Made by a program: the position numbers and the translations under genes
NCBI GenBank assembly: GCA_027485995.1
Contig: JAIXPW010000230.1
Location: forward strand, 1-37,640
Reading direction: 5' to 3'
From: Verrucomicrobiaceae bacterium
Lineage (GTDB): Bacteria; Verrucomicrobiota; Verrucomicrobiia; Verrucomicrobiales; Akkermansiaceae
DNA: 37,640 nt
Notes under the pieces: model-generated
What the model was told of the DNA's origin: nothing
Database searches by the model: none
The model's input: the letters and a program-made list of their open reading frames with translations, nothing else
In this document: positions 16,683 to 24,139 of the stretch, piece by piece
How positions within the stretch are numbered: position 1 is the first letter of the stretch
Layout of the letters: each line of letters starts with the position of its first letter

Positions 16683-17291
16683 ATGTTTCTCGACCCGGAC
16701 AAGAAGATCGACAAGCATCGCGTGAACTTGCCTCACTGGCAGCAGGACGATACATGGCTTTTTGTCACATGGAGGCTGGCGGATTCACTCCCGGAAGCAG
16801 TGGTAAGGAAGCTCGACGAGCGCCGGAAGCAATGGGAGGCAGCGCATCCGAAACCATGGTCGGATGAGGAACGGAACGTGCACAATCGGCTATTCACTCT
16901 CGCGTTCGAGTCACTGTTGGATGATGCACACGGGAGTTGTGTGCTTCGAGATCCGGTGATGTCGGGTGTTGTGGCGGATGCGCTGCTTCACTTCCATGGT
17001 GAGCGCTATCTGATGGACCGCTTTGTGGTGATGCCGAATCACGTGCATGTGCTTTTCCAGCCTTTGGAAGGGAACAAGCTCGCGGACATCGTGGGGTCAT
17101 GGAAACGATTTACGTCTCGTGAGATCAACAAGGCCTTGGGTCGGCAAGGAGCGCTTTGGCAAAGGGAATACTGGGATCGACTGGTGAGGAGTGAGCGCCA
17201 TTTCAAGTGGGCGCGGGACTACATCGATCGGAATCCAGAGAATCTGATGCCTGGAACATTTCGCCTTTGGCAATCCGGAGAAGGGGCTTGA
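16683..17291 (+). CDS. REP-associated tyrosine transposase (RAYT, Y1_Tnp family)
   Basis: A 202-aa single-strand DNA transposase-like protein of the IS200/IS605-related TnpA_REP family. The HUH motif is MPNHVHVLF (His120, His122), which binds the metal. The likely nucleophile is Tyr180 in ARDYIDRNP, near the usual C-terminal position. Conserved WLFVTWRL (about 25-32) and GALWQREYWDR (about 156-166) also fit. RAYTs cut and join at REP palindromes and are thought to spread them. The frame is open to a TTG at 16635 that lies in a REP remnant, and a GTG exists at 16662. I chose the ATG at 16683 because family similarity starts soon after it. The last codons (Gly-Glu-Gly-Ala-stop) lie inside the first downstream REP hairpin. 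Confidence 0.9.
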   Translation: MFLDPDKKIDKHRVNLPHWQQDDTWLFVTWRLADSLPEAVVRKLDERRKQWEAAHPKPWSDEERNVHNRLFTLAFESLLDDAHGSCVLRDPVMSGVVADALLHFHGERYLMDRFVVMPNHVHVLFQPLEGNKLADIVGSWKRFTSREINKALGRQGALWQREYWDRLVRSERHFKWARDYIDRNPENLMPGTFRLWQSGEGA

Positions 17292-17356
17292 AGCCCCTTT
17301 GCCTAAGCTTGGTTGTTGGCCGGCCTTCCGCCAAGGGGATGCAATCCCCCTTCTCC
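17277..17356 (+). repeat. REP-like element, 80 bp, downstream copy 1
   Basis: It has the same architecture as the other two units: GGAGAAGGGGCTTGAAGCCCC hairpin at the left, a centre with AAGCTTGGTTGTTGGCCGGCC, and a GGGGATGCAATCCCC hairpin ending in CTTCTCC. It overlaps the last 15 bases of the transposase gene including the stop codon. Confidence 0.85.
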
Positions 17357-17367
17357 GTATTTCATAT

Positions 17368-17447
17368 GGAGAAGGGGCTTGAAGCCCGTTTTGCGCAAGC
17401 TTGGTCATTGGCCTGCCTTCCGCAGAGGGGATGCAATCCCCTTCTCC
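17368..17447 (+). repeat. REP-like element, 80 bp, downstream copy 2
   Basis: Direct copy of the previous unit, separated by 11 bases. The ends GGAGAAGGGG and CCCCTTCTCC are complementary. It ends four bases before the fabV stop codon, so the pair of REP units separates the convergent transposase and fabV genes and can act as a two-way terminator. Confidence 0.85.
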
Positions 17448-17451
17448 ATAT

Positions 17452-18642
17452 TCACCCAAGCGACGGCACCCTCACGTTCGGATCGGTCTCGGCGGCGTAG
17501 TCCACACCTGCCAGTCCGAAGCCGAATAGGCGGAGAAACGAGGTTTCATAACCTTCGACGTCGGCAAGGGAGAGGAGGTTCTCGGTATCGACCTTGGCCC
17601 AGAGTTCATCGATCTCGGACTGGACTTCGGGAGTCATTTCCCAGTCGTCGAGTCGGATGCGGCCGGCTTCGTCGGGCTGGGGCTGGCCGTTGCAGAGGCG
17701 ATCGCGGAAGAGACGGTCCATCTGCTCGATGGTGTCCTCGTGGCTGCCCTTGGCCTTCATGATCTTGTAGAGCAGGGAGATGTAGAGCGGCACGACCGGG
17801 ATGGCGGAGCTGGCCTGGGTGACGAGGGCTTTGTTGACGGAGACCCAGGCCTTTCCTCCGAGAGGGGCGAGGGCTTCATCGAGGGCGCGCTGAGCACGCT
17901 CAAGGTCCTCCTTGGCGCGACCGATGGTGCCGTTCTTGTAGATCGGCCAGGTGACTTCCGGTCCGATGTAGGAGTAGGCCACGGTGGTGACGCCGGGGGA
18001 GAGCACGCCGGCTTCGTGAAGGGCCTTGATCCACATTTCCCAATCTTCGCCGCCCATCACGGCGGTGGTTTGCGCGATCTCGTCGTCGTTGGCGGGCTCG
18101 ATGGTGACGGAATCGACGACCTTGGTGGTCGTGTTGAGGTTCTTGTTGGTGTAGGTCTGGCCGATCGGCTTGAGGACGGATTTCAGCACCTCGCCGCTGT
18201 CGGGATGGACGCGGCGCGGGGAGGCGAGGGAGTAGATCACGCAGTCGACCTGGCCGAGGTCGGCCTTGATGGCCTCGATCACCTCGCGCTTCATTTCGTT
18301 CGAGAAGGCGTCGCCATTGAACGAACGGGCGTAGAGTCCGGCGGCGGTGGCCTCTTTCTCGAAGGCGGCGGAGTTGTACCAACCCGCGGTGCCGGTGCGC
18401 TTCTCCTCAGCGGGCTTTTCAAAGAACACCCCAATGGTGGCGGCCCCGCAGCCGAAGGCGGCGGCGATGCGGGAGGATAGGCCGTAGCCGGTGGAGGAAC
18501 CGACCACCAGGACCTTCTTCGGTCCGCTGGCGATGGGGCCACGACCCTTCACGAGGGCGATCTGGCTGGCGACGTGGGCGGCGCATCCTTCCGGGTGGGC
18601 GGTGGTGCAAATGAATCCGCGGATCTTTGGTTCGACGATCAT
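17452..18642 (-). CDS. fabV: FabV-type trans-2-enoyl-CoA/ACP reductase
   Basis: A 396-aa NAD(P)H-dependent enoyl reductase for the last step of fatty-acid elongation. The start MIVEPKIRGFICTTAHPEGC is the family hallmark. The dinucleotide-binding loop is GSSTGYGLSSR (48-58), and the catalytic pair sits at exactly Tyr235-x8-Lys244 (YKNGTIGRAK). The C-terminal helical region (DRLFRDRL..., about 309-316; YETSFLRLFGFG, about 365-376) is also typical, and the length equals the family norm. The frame extends three codons to a TTG at 18651, but the ATG at 18640-18642 matches other FabV proteins. It follows the glnD-GT-GT genes on the same strand after a 68-base gap. FabV enzymes are often insensitive to triclosan. 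Confidence 0.97.
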   Translation of the reverse strand: MIVEPKIRGFICTTAHPEGCAAHVASQIALVKGRGPIASGPKKVLVVGSSTGYGLSSRIAAAFGCGAATIGVFFEKPAEEKRTGTAGWYNSAAFEKEATAAGLYARSFNGDAFSNEMKREVIEAIKADLGQVDCVIYSLASPRRVHPDSGEVLKSVLKPIGQTYTNKNLNTTTKVVDSVTIEPANDDEIAQTTAVMGGEDWEMWIKALHEAGVLSPGVTTVAYSYIGPEVTWPIYKNGTIGRAKEDLERAQRALDEALAPLGGKAWVSVNKALVTQASSAIPVVPLYISLLYKIMKAKGSHEDTIEQMDRLFRDRLCNGQPQPDEAGRIRLDDWEMTPEVQSEIDELWAKVDTENLLSLADVEGYETSFLRLFGFGLAGVDYAAETDPNVRVPSLG

Positions 18643-18710
18643 GGTTGGCAAAGGGTAGGCACGGGGACGGGGGACCCGAAAGCGGAAATCGCAACCCGAT
18701 TTCAGGCTGC

Positions 18711-19472
18711 TCAGGGCAGGTAGTTCCGGATGATGACCTGATCGATCACCCCGTTGGCCGTGGCAAAATGAAACTCCCCGATCTGGTGCCGCCAGAGGGA
18801 GGTGTAGGAGGCCGAGGTGCGGCCGTGCTGCCAGAAGAAGTCAATGGTGAAGCCATACCATCTGCCGATTCCGGCTTCCTGGAGCCTGGCAAAGACCACA
18901 TCCACTTCGAAGGCCTTCTTTTCCAGTTCCTGAATCAGAAGCGGCAGGAAGTCGATCCGGATCAACTGGGCATGGGTGCTGAGCGCGAAGACCGGTCGGA
19001 TGAGGTGCTCATCGAGGATGACCGGCTTGTGGAAGTGGTAGTTGCCGCCGAGGTAAACGAAGTCCCAGTCCCCGGGCAGCCGCGCGAAGTGGTCGTCCAG
19101 TTGGTTGAGGGTGCTCAGCGCCACGATGTCATCCTCGAAGACTGCGACGTAGGGTCGGCCTTCCGCAGCGTCTGGCTTGTGGGAGGCGAGGATCTGCTTG
19201 TAGAGGTCGATGTGTGACTGGAGGCAGCCGTTGGCGATGGGCATGACCCGCTCCTTGCGTGTGATCCTTTCGGTCACTTCCTTGCTGGGAACCGCGGGGA
19301 AATGCTCAAGGTCGAGGCCGTAGAACTTGAGCTGTCGCCTAGTCTCCTTGAGGCGTTCCGGCTGGGAATGAAGGCTGATGCAGTAGTTTCCAACGCTGTT
19401 CGCCAGCGTCCGGACCGGAGCCGGTTTCTCGTTGGCTGCCGTGAGCTTGATCAGTTTTGAAATGAGTTTCAT
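18711..19472 (-). CDS. GT25-like glycosyltransferase, second copy (253 aa)
   Basis: The N-terminal part (GNYCISLHSQPERL, 29-41) and the acidic FEDDI motif (Glu113-Asp114-Asp115) fit glycosyltransferase family 25 (LPS biosynthesis), where the first motif begins the nucleotide-sugar fold and the acidic motif binds metal. The C-terminal half has conserved THAQLIRIDFLPLL and IGRWYGFTIDFFWQHGR. It is a clear paralog of the neighbouring 19469-20248 product, with near-identical stretches in all these places. Its ATG overlaps the stop of that gene in ATGA (19469-19472), so it is translationally coupled. The likely role is addition of a sugar to a surface polysaccharide or lipid. Donor and acceptor cannot be told from the sequence. 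Confidence 0.85.
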   Translation of the reverse strand: MKLISKLIKLTAANEKPAPVRTLANSVGNYCISLHSQPERLKETRRQLKFYGLDLEHFPAVPSKEVTERITRKERVMPIANGCLQSHIDLYKQILASHKPDAAEGRPYVAVFEDDIVALSTLNQLDDHFARLPGDWDFVYLGGNYHFHKPVILDEHLIRPVFALSTHAQLIRIDFLPLLIQELEKKAFEVDVVFARLQEAGIGRWYGFTIDFFWQHGRTSASYTSLWRHQIGEFHFATANGVIDQVIIRNYLP

Positions 19473-20248
19473 GGCAGATGAAGCAAACCTCTGATCAGGA
19501 ACCGATCCACAACTCCATTGTCCTTCGCGAAGTGGTAGAGCCCGAGTTGATGGTCCCAGATCGACACGTTGAAAAAGCCGCCGCGGGCATGTTGCCAGAA
19601 CAGATCGCTGGTGAAGCCATACCAGTTCCCGATGCCTTGCTTCTGCATGTTGGCCGTCAGCACATCGACCTCGAACGCCCGGGTTTCGATGTGTTCGATC
19701 AAGCGCGGCAGGAAGTCCACGCGGATCAGTTGCGCATGCAGGTTGAAGGCACACGTGAGGCGGATGACCGATTCATCCAGGATCTTCGGAGGGGTCTGGT
19801 GAAAGCTTCCACCCAACGAGATGTAATCCCAGTCGTCCGGCACCCGGGCGAGGTAATCCCCGAAACTCACGAAGGCATCCAGCGGGACGATGTCATCCTC
19901 GAAGACCGCCACATAGGGTCGGGACGATCCCTTCGCGGCGGGATGGATCGCGGCAAGGTGACGGTAGAGTTCAAGGTGGGATTGCAGGCAGCCATCGGCA
20001 GACCCGGCGACGGGTTCCTTGCGGGTGATCTTTTCCTGAACCTCGGAGCTGAGAATGGCCGGGAACCATTCGACTTCGATGCTATGACGGCCCAGTTGCC
20101 TCCGGCTGTCCTCAAGCCTCTCGGGTTGGGACTCCAGGCTGATGCAGTAGTTTCCACAGGTTCCGAGGGAAACCTTCGGAGGCTCATGGGGATCGGCCGG
20201 GCGTGGGGGGAACAGGCGCTGGAGCAACCTTTTCATGGGAACGTTCAC
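19469..20248 (-). CDS. GT25-like glycosyltransferase, first copy (259 aa)
   Basis: Same architecture as its downstream paralog: GNYCISLESQPERL (33-45), GCLQSHLELYRHL (about 86-98), VFEDDI with Glu117-Asp118-Asp119, and HAQLIRVDFLPRLIEH. The start is a choice between GTG at 20246-20248, which overlaps the glnD stop as GTGA, and ATG at 20234-20236, four codons later. The GTG makes a neat coupled junction; the ATG starts MKRLLQRLFPPRP, whose basic N terminus could associate with the membrane. Both forms lie in one operon with glnD upstream and the second copy downstream. The tandem pair likely arose by duplication and may act on successive sugars. Confidence 0.85.
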   Translation of the reverse strand: MNVPMKRLLQRLFPPRPADPHEPPKVSLGTCGNYCISLESQPERLEDSRRQLGRHSIEVEWFPAILSSEVQEKITRKEPVAGSADGCLQSHLELYRHLAAIHPAAKGSSRPYVAVFEDDIVPLDAFVSFGDYLARVPDDWDYISLGGSFHQTPPKILDESVIRLTCAFNLHAQLIRVDFLPRLIEHIETRAFEVDVLTANMQKQGIGNWYGFTSDLFWQHARGGFFNVSIWDHQLGLYHFAKDNGVVDRFLIRGLLHLP

Positions 20249-22998
20249 GCGGGTTCTCCGAGAACGATGAGCTTCGAGATCTCGTCCTCCAGTTCCAGGA
20301 GGGTTACCGGATTACTTTCCTTTTTGCCCTCCGCGGTGGTGATGTAAAGGGTGTCCATCGCGACGCCCTTCTCGGTGCAGATCCGTGCGTGGGCGGTGGT
20401 GAGTCCGTAGGAGTTGATCGTGCTGAAAAGATCGTGCAGCAGGCCGATGCGGTCGAGGGCCTGGATCTCGATCGTGGTGCAGTTCGGGTGCAGGTCATTG
20501 CTGACAAAGGCCCTCACCGGCACCTGGATGCCGCTGTCGCTGCGGGGCTTGAGGAAGTTCACCTTTCGCTTCAGATGCTTTTCCGGTTCGTAGTTCTCGG
20601 CGCGGAGAATGGATTCATAGACCTTGAGGAAACGCTTGCGGACATCGAGATCAGAGACCGGCTCGAAGTTGGTGGTGCAGACACGGAACAGGTCGATGAC
20701 GATGCCGTCGGAACGCGTGAAGAAGTCGGCGGAGAGGATGTTGATCTGCTCGGACGCGATGGCGCAGCAGATCTTTTCAAGCAGCAGCGGCTTGTCGCGC
20801 GTGGCGATGACCAGTTCGGTGTAGCCTTTCTCCGACTGGTCGATCCACTTGATGCAGGTCGCGAAGGAGTCACCGCTTTCCTTTTCCTGTCGGAGGAAAT
20901 GCCTCACTGTGCGGACCTGCGTCACGATCTGCGTGGCCTCGCGGAAACGGAACGCGGCGGGTGGGGTGCGCTTGAAGTGGGTCTTCACCTCGTCGTGGTA
21001 GTCCTCGCGCATCAGGCCAATGACGGCGGTGCGGAGTTCGGCGCGATCCTTGTCGAGGATCTTCGAGTAGTTCTCCTTTCCTTCGGCCAGGAAGCTTCGG
21101 GTGGCAGAATGGAGTTGACGCATCAGCGCCTCCTTCCAGCCGGTCCAGGCGTCGGGTGAGGTGCCGTTGGAATCAGCGAAGGTGAACAGATACAGGGCAT
21201 CGAGGCGGGCGGAGGTTTTCACGATCGCGGCGAACTCGGCGACGACGTCCGGGTCCTCGATGTTCTTCGTGGTAGCCGTGCGCCAGAAGGTGAGGTGGTT
21301 GTCCACCAGGAACATGATCAGCGAGCGTCGCGTGCCGTGGATCTGGAGACGGTTGCAGAGTCGCGATGCCAGCATGGCCGAACCGTCGATGTGCTCGCGG
21401 ACATTTTCCGCGCGACCGGTGTCATGCAGGATGACGGCGAGATAGAGCGCGTAAGGATCCTCGATTTCATGCAACAGCCGTTGGAACGAACGCAGGCGGG
21501 GTTCCTCGGTGCCGACGAGGGCATCGAGCTGCTCGATGCAGCGCAGCGTGTGCTCGTCGGCGGTGTAGCGGTGGAAGAACTCATGCTGCACGAGGCAGTC
21601 CAGCGCGCCGAATTCCGGAAGGTAGCGGCCCAGAAAGCCGACCCGGTGCATCAGCCGCAGCGTGCGACCGACGTCGCCCTTGCGCTCCAGGATGGCCTGA
21701 AAGGTCTCGCGGTTCGCCTTCGAGTATCGGAACGGTCGGTCGATCTCGTCCCAGTGCGCCTTGACCAGCTTCCGGATCGGTGGGCTCAGCTTCAGGCCGC
21801 GGACCTGGCAGTGCTGGAACATGCGCATCATCCGCTGCGGGTCGTCCTTGAAGATCTCCTGGTTCGCCGGATGGATGCGGCCTTCCCGGGCGACAAAGCC
21901 GTCGAACTCCTCACGCTTCTTTTTCCGGAACATCAGATACGACTTCAGTCCGGAGTCCGAAAGGTCCTCCTGCTCGATCTGGAAAATCTCCATCAGCGAA
22001 CCGGTGTGCTGGTAGAGGTTTCTCGTATGTCTGTAGTAGTCGCGCATGAACGCCTCGGTGCGGCGCAGGATGCTGCGTTGCGGATAGGCGAAGTTGGTGG
22101 CCACCACGCCTTGCAACTGGAGCGTGAGCTGATCGGTGCCCTTGCGGGTGTGATAGTGGAGTTCGTTGCGCACCCGGTGGACGAAGTCATAGGCCTCCTC
22201 GATTTCCTTGTGGGCGATCTGGGTCAGCAACCGGTCTTCGACGAGTTGTTTCAGATCGAACGAACCGCGCTTCACCCGCTGGACCCAGCGGATGTTGTGG
22301 TAGTCGCGCAGGCCACCGCAGCTTTCCTTCACGTTGGGCTCCTGGAGGAAGACCGTGCGTGACGATTTCTGATGCCGACTGCGCAGATCCTGGCGTCGCA
22401 TCTCGAAGAAGGCGTCCTGGCCCTTGAGGATGCAGTCCTTGTTGAAGCGCGCCTCGAAGTCCTTGAAGAGCTTTGCATCGCCCGCCAGGAATCGCGCATC
22501 CATCAGGGCGGTTTTGTTCTCCTGGTCGGCCTTGGCCTGCTCGAGGCACTCGGCGATGGAGCGGCAGGCATGACCCACCTTGAAGCCCACGTCCCAGAGC
22601 AGGTAGAGGATCTTCTGCACCGCCTCTTCGAGTGGCTTCGGCAGTCGTGTCGAGGCTCTTGGCAGCAGGAAAAGCAGATCAATGTCCGAGCGCGGGTTGA
22701 GCGTGCCGCGGCCGTAGCCACCGATGGCCACCAGCGCCAGGGCGGGGAGGCTGCCCTTCGCCTCCTCCAGCGTGCTGTCGAGGATGGAGGCGAGGACGAT
22801 GTCGATCAGCTCCGCCCGAGCCGAGGCGATCTCGATACCACCGGCTCCGGCTCGATGCTTCAGGAAAATGCGATGCTCCTCGATCTTGATGAAGCGCTTG
22901 TAGAGGGCGATCCGCTCGGCCGGAGAAAGTTGCTTCTGGAGCGAGGGCTTCAGCGTCTGCCTGGCATGGGCCTGAAGCGTCTTGAGGTGGTTCGGCAT
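20245..22998 (-). CDS. glnD: [Protein-PII] uridylyltransferase / uridylyl-removing enzyme GlnD
   Basis: A 917-aa bifunctional nitrogen sensor that uridylylates and de-uridylylates PII proteins in response to glutamine. Domains in order: nucleotidyltransferase with GGYGRGTLNPRSDIDLLFLLP (Gly93-Gly94, Asp105 and Asp107 as metal ligands); helical linker; HD hydrolase (about 470-590) with His525-Asp526 in VILHDTGRA; two ACT domains (about 727-785 and 841-908) for glutamine sensing. The HD motif reads HDTGR where many GlnD have HDIGK, a mild change. The length is in the usual range. The stop TGA overlaps the GTG of the first GT25-like gene, an unusual coupling for a nitrogen regulator. The ATG at 22996-22998 has no clear Shine-Dalgarno. 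No glnB is visible in the window. Confidence 0.95.
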   Translation of the reverse strand: MPNHLKTLQAHARQTLKPSLQKQLSPAERIALYKRFIKIEEHRIFLKHRAGAGGIEIASARAELIDIVLASILDSTLEEAKGSLPALALVAIGGYGRGTLNPRSDIDLLFLLPRASTRLPKPLEEAVQKILYLLWDVGFKVGHACRSIAECLEQAKADQENKTALMDARFLAGDAKLFKDFEARFNKDCILKGQDAFFEMRRQDLRSRHQKSSRTVFLQEPNVKESCGGLRDYHNIRWVQRVKRGSFDLKQLVEDRLLTQIAHKEIEEAYDFVHRVRNELHYHTRKGTDQLTLQLQGVVATNFAYPQRSILRRTEAFMRDYYRHTRNLYQHTGSLMEIFQIEQEDLSDSGLKSYLMFRKKKREEFDGFVAREGRIHPANQEIFKDDPQRMMRMFQHCQVRGLKLSPPIRKLVKAHWDEIDRPFRYSKANRETFQAILERKGDVGRTLRLMHRVGFLGRYLPEFGALDCLVQHEFFHRYTADEHTLRCIEQLDALVGTEEPRLRSFQRLLHEIEDPYALYLAVILHDTGRAENVREHIDGSAMLASRLCNRLQIHGTRRSLIMFLVDNHLTFWRTATTKNIEDPDVVAEFAAIVKTSARLDALYLFTFADSNGTSPDAWTGWKEALMRQLHSATRSFLAEGKENYSKILDKDRAELRTAVIGLMREDYHDEVKTHFKRTPPAAFRFREATQIVTQVRTVRHFLRQEKESGDSFATCIKWIDQSEKGYTELVIATRDKPLLLEKICCAIASEQINILSADFFTRSDGIVIDLFRVCTTNFEPVSDLDVRKRFLKVYESILRAENYEPEKHLKRKVNFLKPRSDSGIQVPVRAFVSNDLHPNCTTIEIQALDRIGLLHDLFSTINSYGLTTAHARICTEKGVAMDTLYITTAEGKKESNPVTLLELEDEISKLIVLGEPA

Positions 22999-23073
22999 CG
23001 GATTGGACCAAAAGGTGGGGACTTTCTGTCGCAGGTCAAGCAGTGGGCGGATCTGACAGAAGCGGAGTGGACA

Positions 23074-23103
23074 AGAAAAAGCCGCCGGGGTCCCCGGCGG
23101 CTT
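23074..23103 (-). terminator. Strong rho-independent terminator of the FKBP gene
   Basis: AAGCCGCCGGGG (23079-23090), one T, and its perfect complement (23092-23103) form a long GC-rich stem. Reading leftwards on the minus strand the stem is followed by CTTTTTCTTG. It lies 24 bases after the stop of the FKBP gene (23127) and before glnD, so it insulates glnD from murA/FKBP transcription. Confidence 0.9.
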
Positions 23104-23126
23104 CTCTTGAAATCATGCTGAAACGC

Positions 23127-23963
23127 TCACTCGCCAGCCGGTCCGCCCTGGGGCATCGGGAAGGGAAGTCCACCGGCCGGGGCGGGCGGGGCGTCCTTGA
23201 TATCGACCAGCTCAAGTTCGAAAATGAGCAGTTGGTTCGGTCCGAGCTCGCCGCTGCGGCGCTTTTCGCCGTAAGCGAGGCTGGCCGGGATGAAGAGCTT
23301 CCACTTCGCGCCGATCGGCATGGAGGTGAGGGCTTCCTTGAAGCCGTCGATGACCTCCAGCGTCATGGCGACCGGCTTGCCTTCAGGAGAGGCATCGAAC
23401 TGGGTGCCGTTGATCAGCGTGCCCTTGTAGTTCACCATGAACTCCTTGTTCGATTCCTCGCCTTCCTTCGGTGCGACGAACTTCTTGTCGCCGCCCTTTT
23501 CGAGGATCTGATACTGGAGGCCGCTCTTGGTGGTGACGACGCCTTCCTTCTTGCCGTTCTCGTCGAGGAACTTCTTTCCGTCCTCAAGATTCTTCACGCC
23601 GAGAGCTTCCTCGCGCTTTTGAAGCAGGTCGCCGAGGGACTTCATGGCCGCCTGCAGCTTGTCGTCGGAAAGCTCGGGCTTGCCACCCTTCAACGCCCCC
23701 ATGAATCCCTTGAGGAATCCTTCAGGATCGATGTCTGCGGCGGAAACGCCATACTGGCCGTATTCCTGGGCAAAAGAGGAACCGGTGCGGAAGCCGAGCG
23801 CGTAGGAGGAATCGACCTTCACCGTGGCGGGATCGACCGGTGCGGCCGGAGCCTCGGGAGCAGGGGAGGGTTTTGCCGAACCCTTCTCGGCGGCAGGGGT
23901 CTGGGCAGTGGCGAGGGCGGTGAGGCCAAGAGCCAGGGCGCCGGGGATCAGTTTGCGGATCAT
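23127..23963 (-). CDS. FKBP-type peptidyl-prolyl isomerase, exported (278 aa)
   Basis: A signal peptide (MIRKLIPGALALGLTALATA, 1-20) and a Pro/Ala-rich linker (21-50) lead to an FKBP N-terminal helical dimerisation domain (about 50-150, SYALGFRTGSSFAQEYG...) as in Mip/FkpA. The catalytic FKBP domain follows (about 170-258), with VNYKGTLINGTQFDASPEGKP, GFKEALTSMPIGAKWKLFIPASLAYGEKRR and LLIFELELVDI. The active-site Tyr, Phe, Asp and the Ile/Tyr of 'IPASLAYG' are present. It should fold periplasmic or outer-membrane proteins. A Gly/Pro-rich tail ends the protein. It is downstream of murA on the same strand (gap 176 bases containing a repeat) and ends at a strong terminator. Confidence 0.93.
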   Translation of the reverse strand: MIRKLIPGALALGLTALATAQTPAAEKGSAKPSPAPEAPAAPVDPATVKVDSSYALGFRTGSSFAQEYGQYGVSAADIDPEGFLKGFMGALKGGKPELSDDKLQAAMKSLGDLLQKREEALGVKNLEDGKKFLDENGKKEGVVTTKSGLQYQILEKGGDKKFVAPKEGEESNKEFMVNYKGTLINGTQFDASPEGKPVAMTLEVIDGFKEALTSMPIGAKWKLFIPASLAYGEKRRSGELGPNQLLIFELELVDIKDAPPAPAGGLPFPMPQGGPAGE

Positions 23964-24036
23964 AAAATGGTGTAGGAAAGGGGGGGACGCTAGGGGCCGC
24001 GCATCGATGTGTCGAGGCCGGGTTTTTCGAAGAAGG

Positions 24037-24129
24037 GGCCAGGGGCCAGTAATCGAGAGGGGCCAGTGAAGAAGTTAAAGAGGCTCTTCCTCTTTCCGGC
24101 CCCTGACCCCTGACCCCTGACCCCTGGCC
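24037..24129. repeat. Heptamer array (CCCCTGA)3-CCCCTGG with facing GGCCAGGGG arm
   Basis: Bases 24100-24127 hold three exact CCCCTGA copies and a CCCCTGG. GGCCAGGGG at 24037-24045 is complementary to CCCCTGGCC at 24121-24129, so the ends can pair across about 75 bases. GGGGCCAG also recurs at 24059. It lies between murA (stop 24140) and the FKBP gene. Confidence 0.75.
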
Positions 24130-24139
24130 ACTTAGTTTC

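Noticed and set aside
16519..17447. Possible CRISPR-like array because of three equal repeats
   Set aside because: The repeats are 80-bp palindromic units in opposite orientations around a transposase gene, without regular spacers or cas genes; they fit REP elements.
21295..22362. Long plus-strand open frame opposite glnD
   Set aside because: It is a shadow frame of a GC-rich gene. The minus strand encodes a full GlnD with all motifs, and the antisense translation has no domain or signal features.
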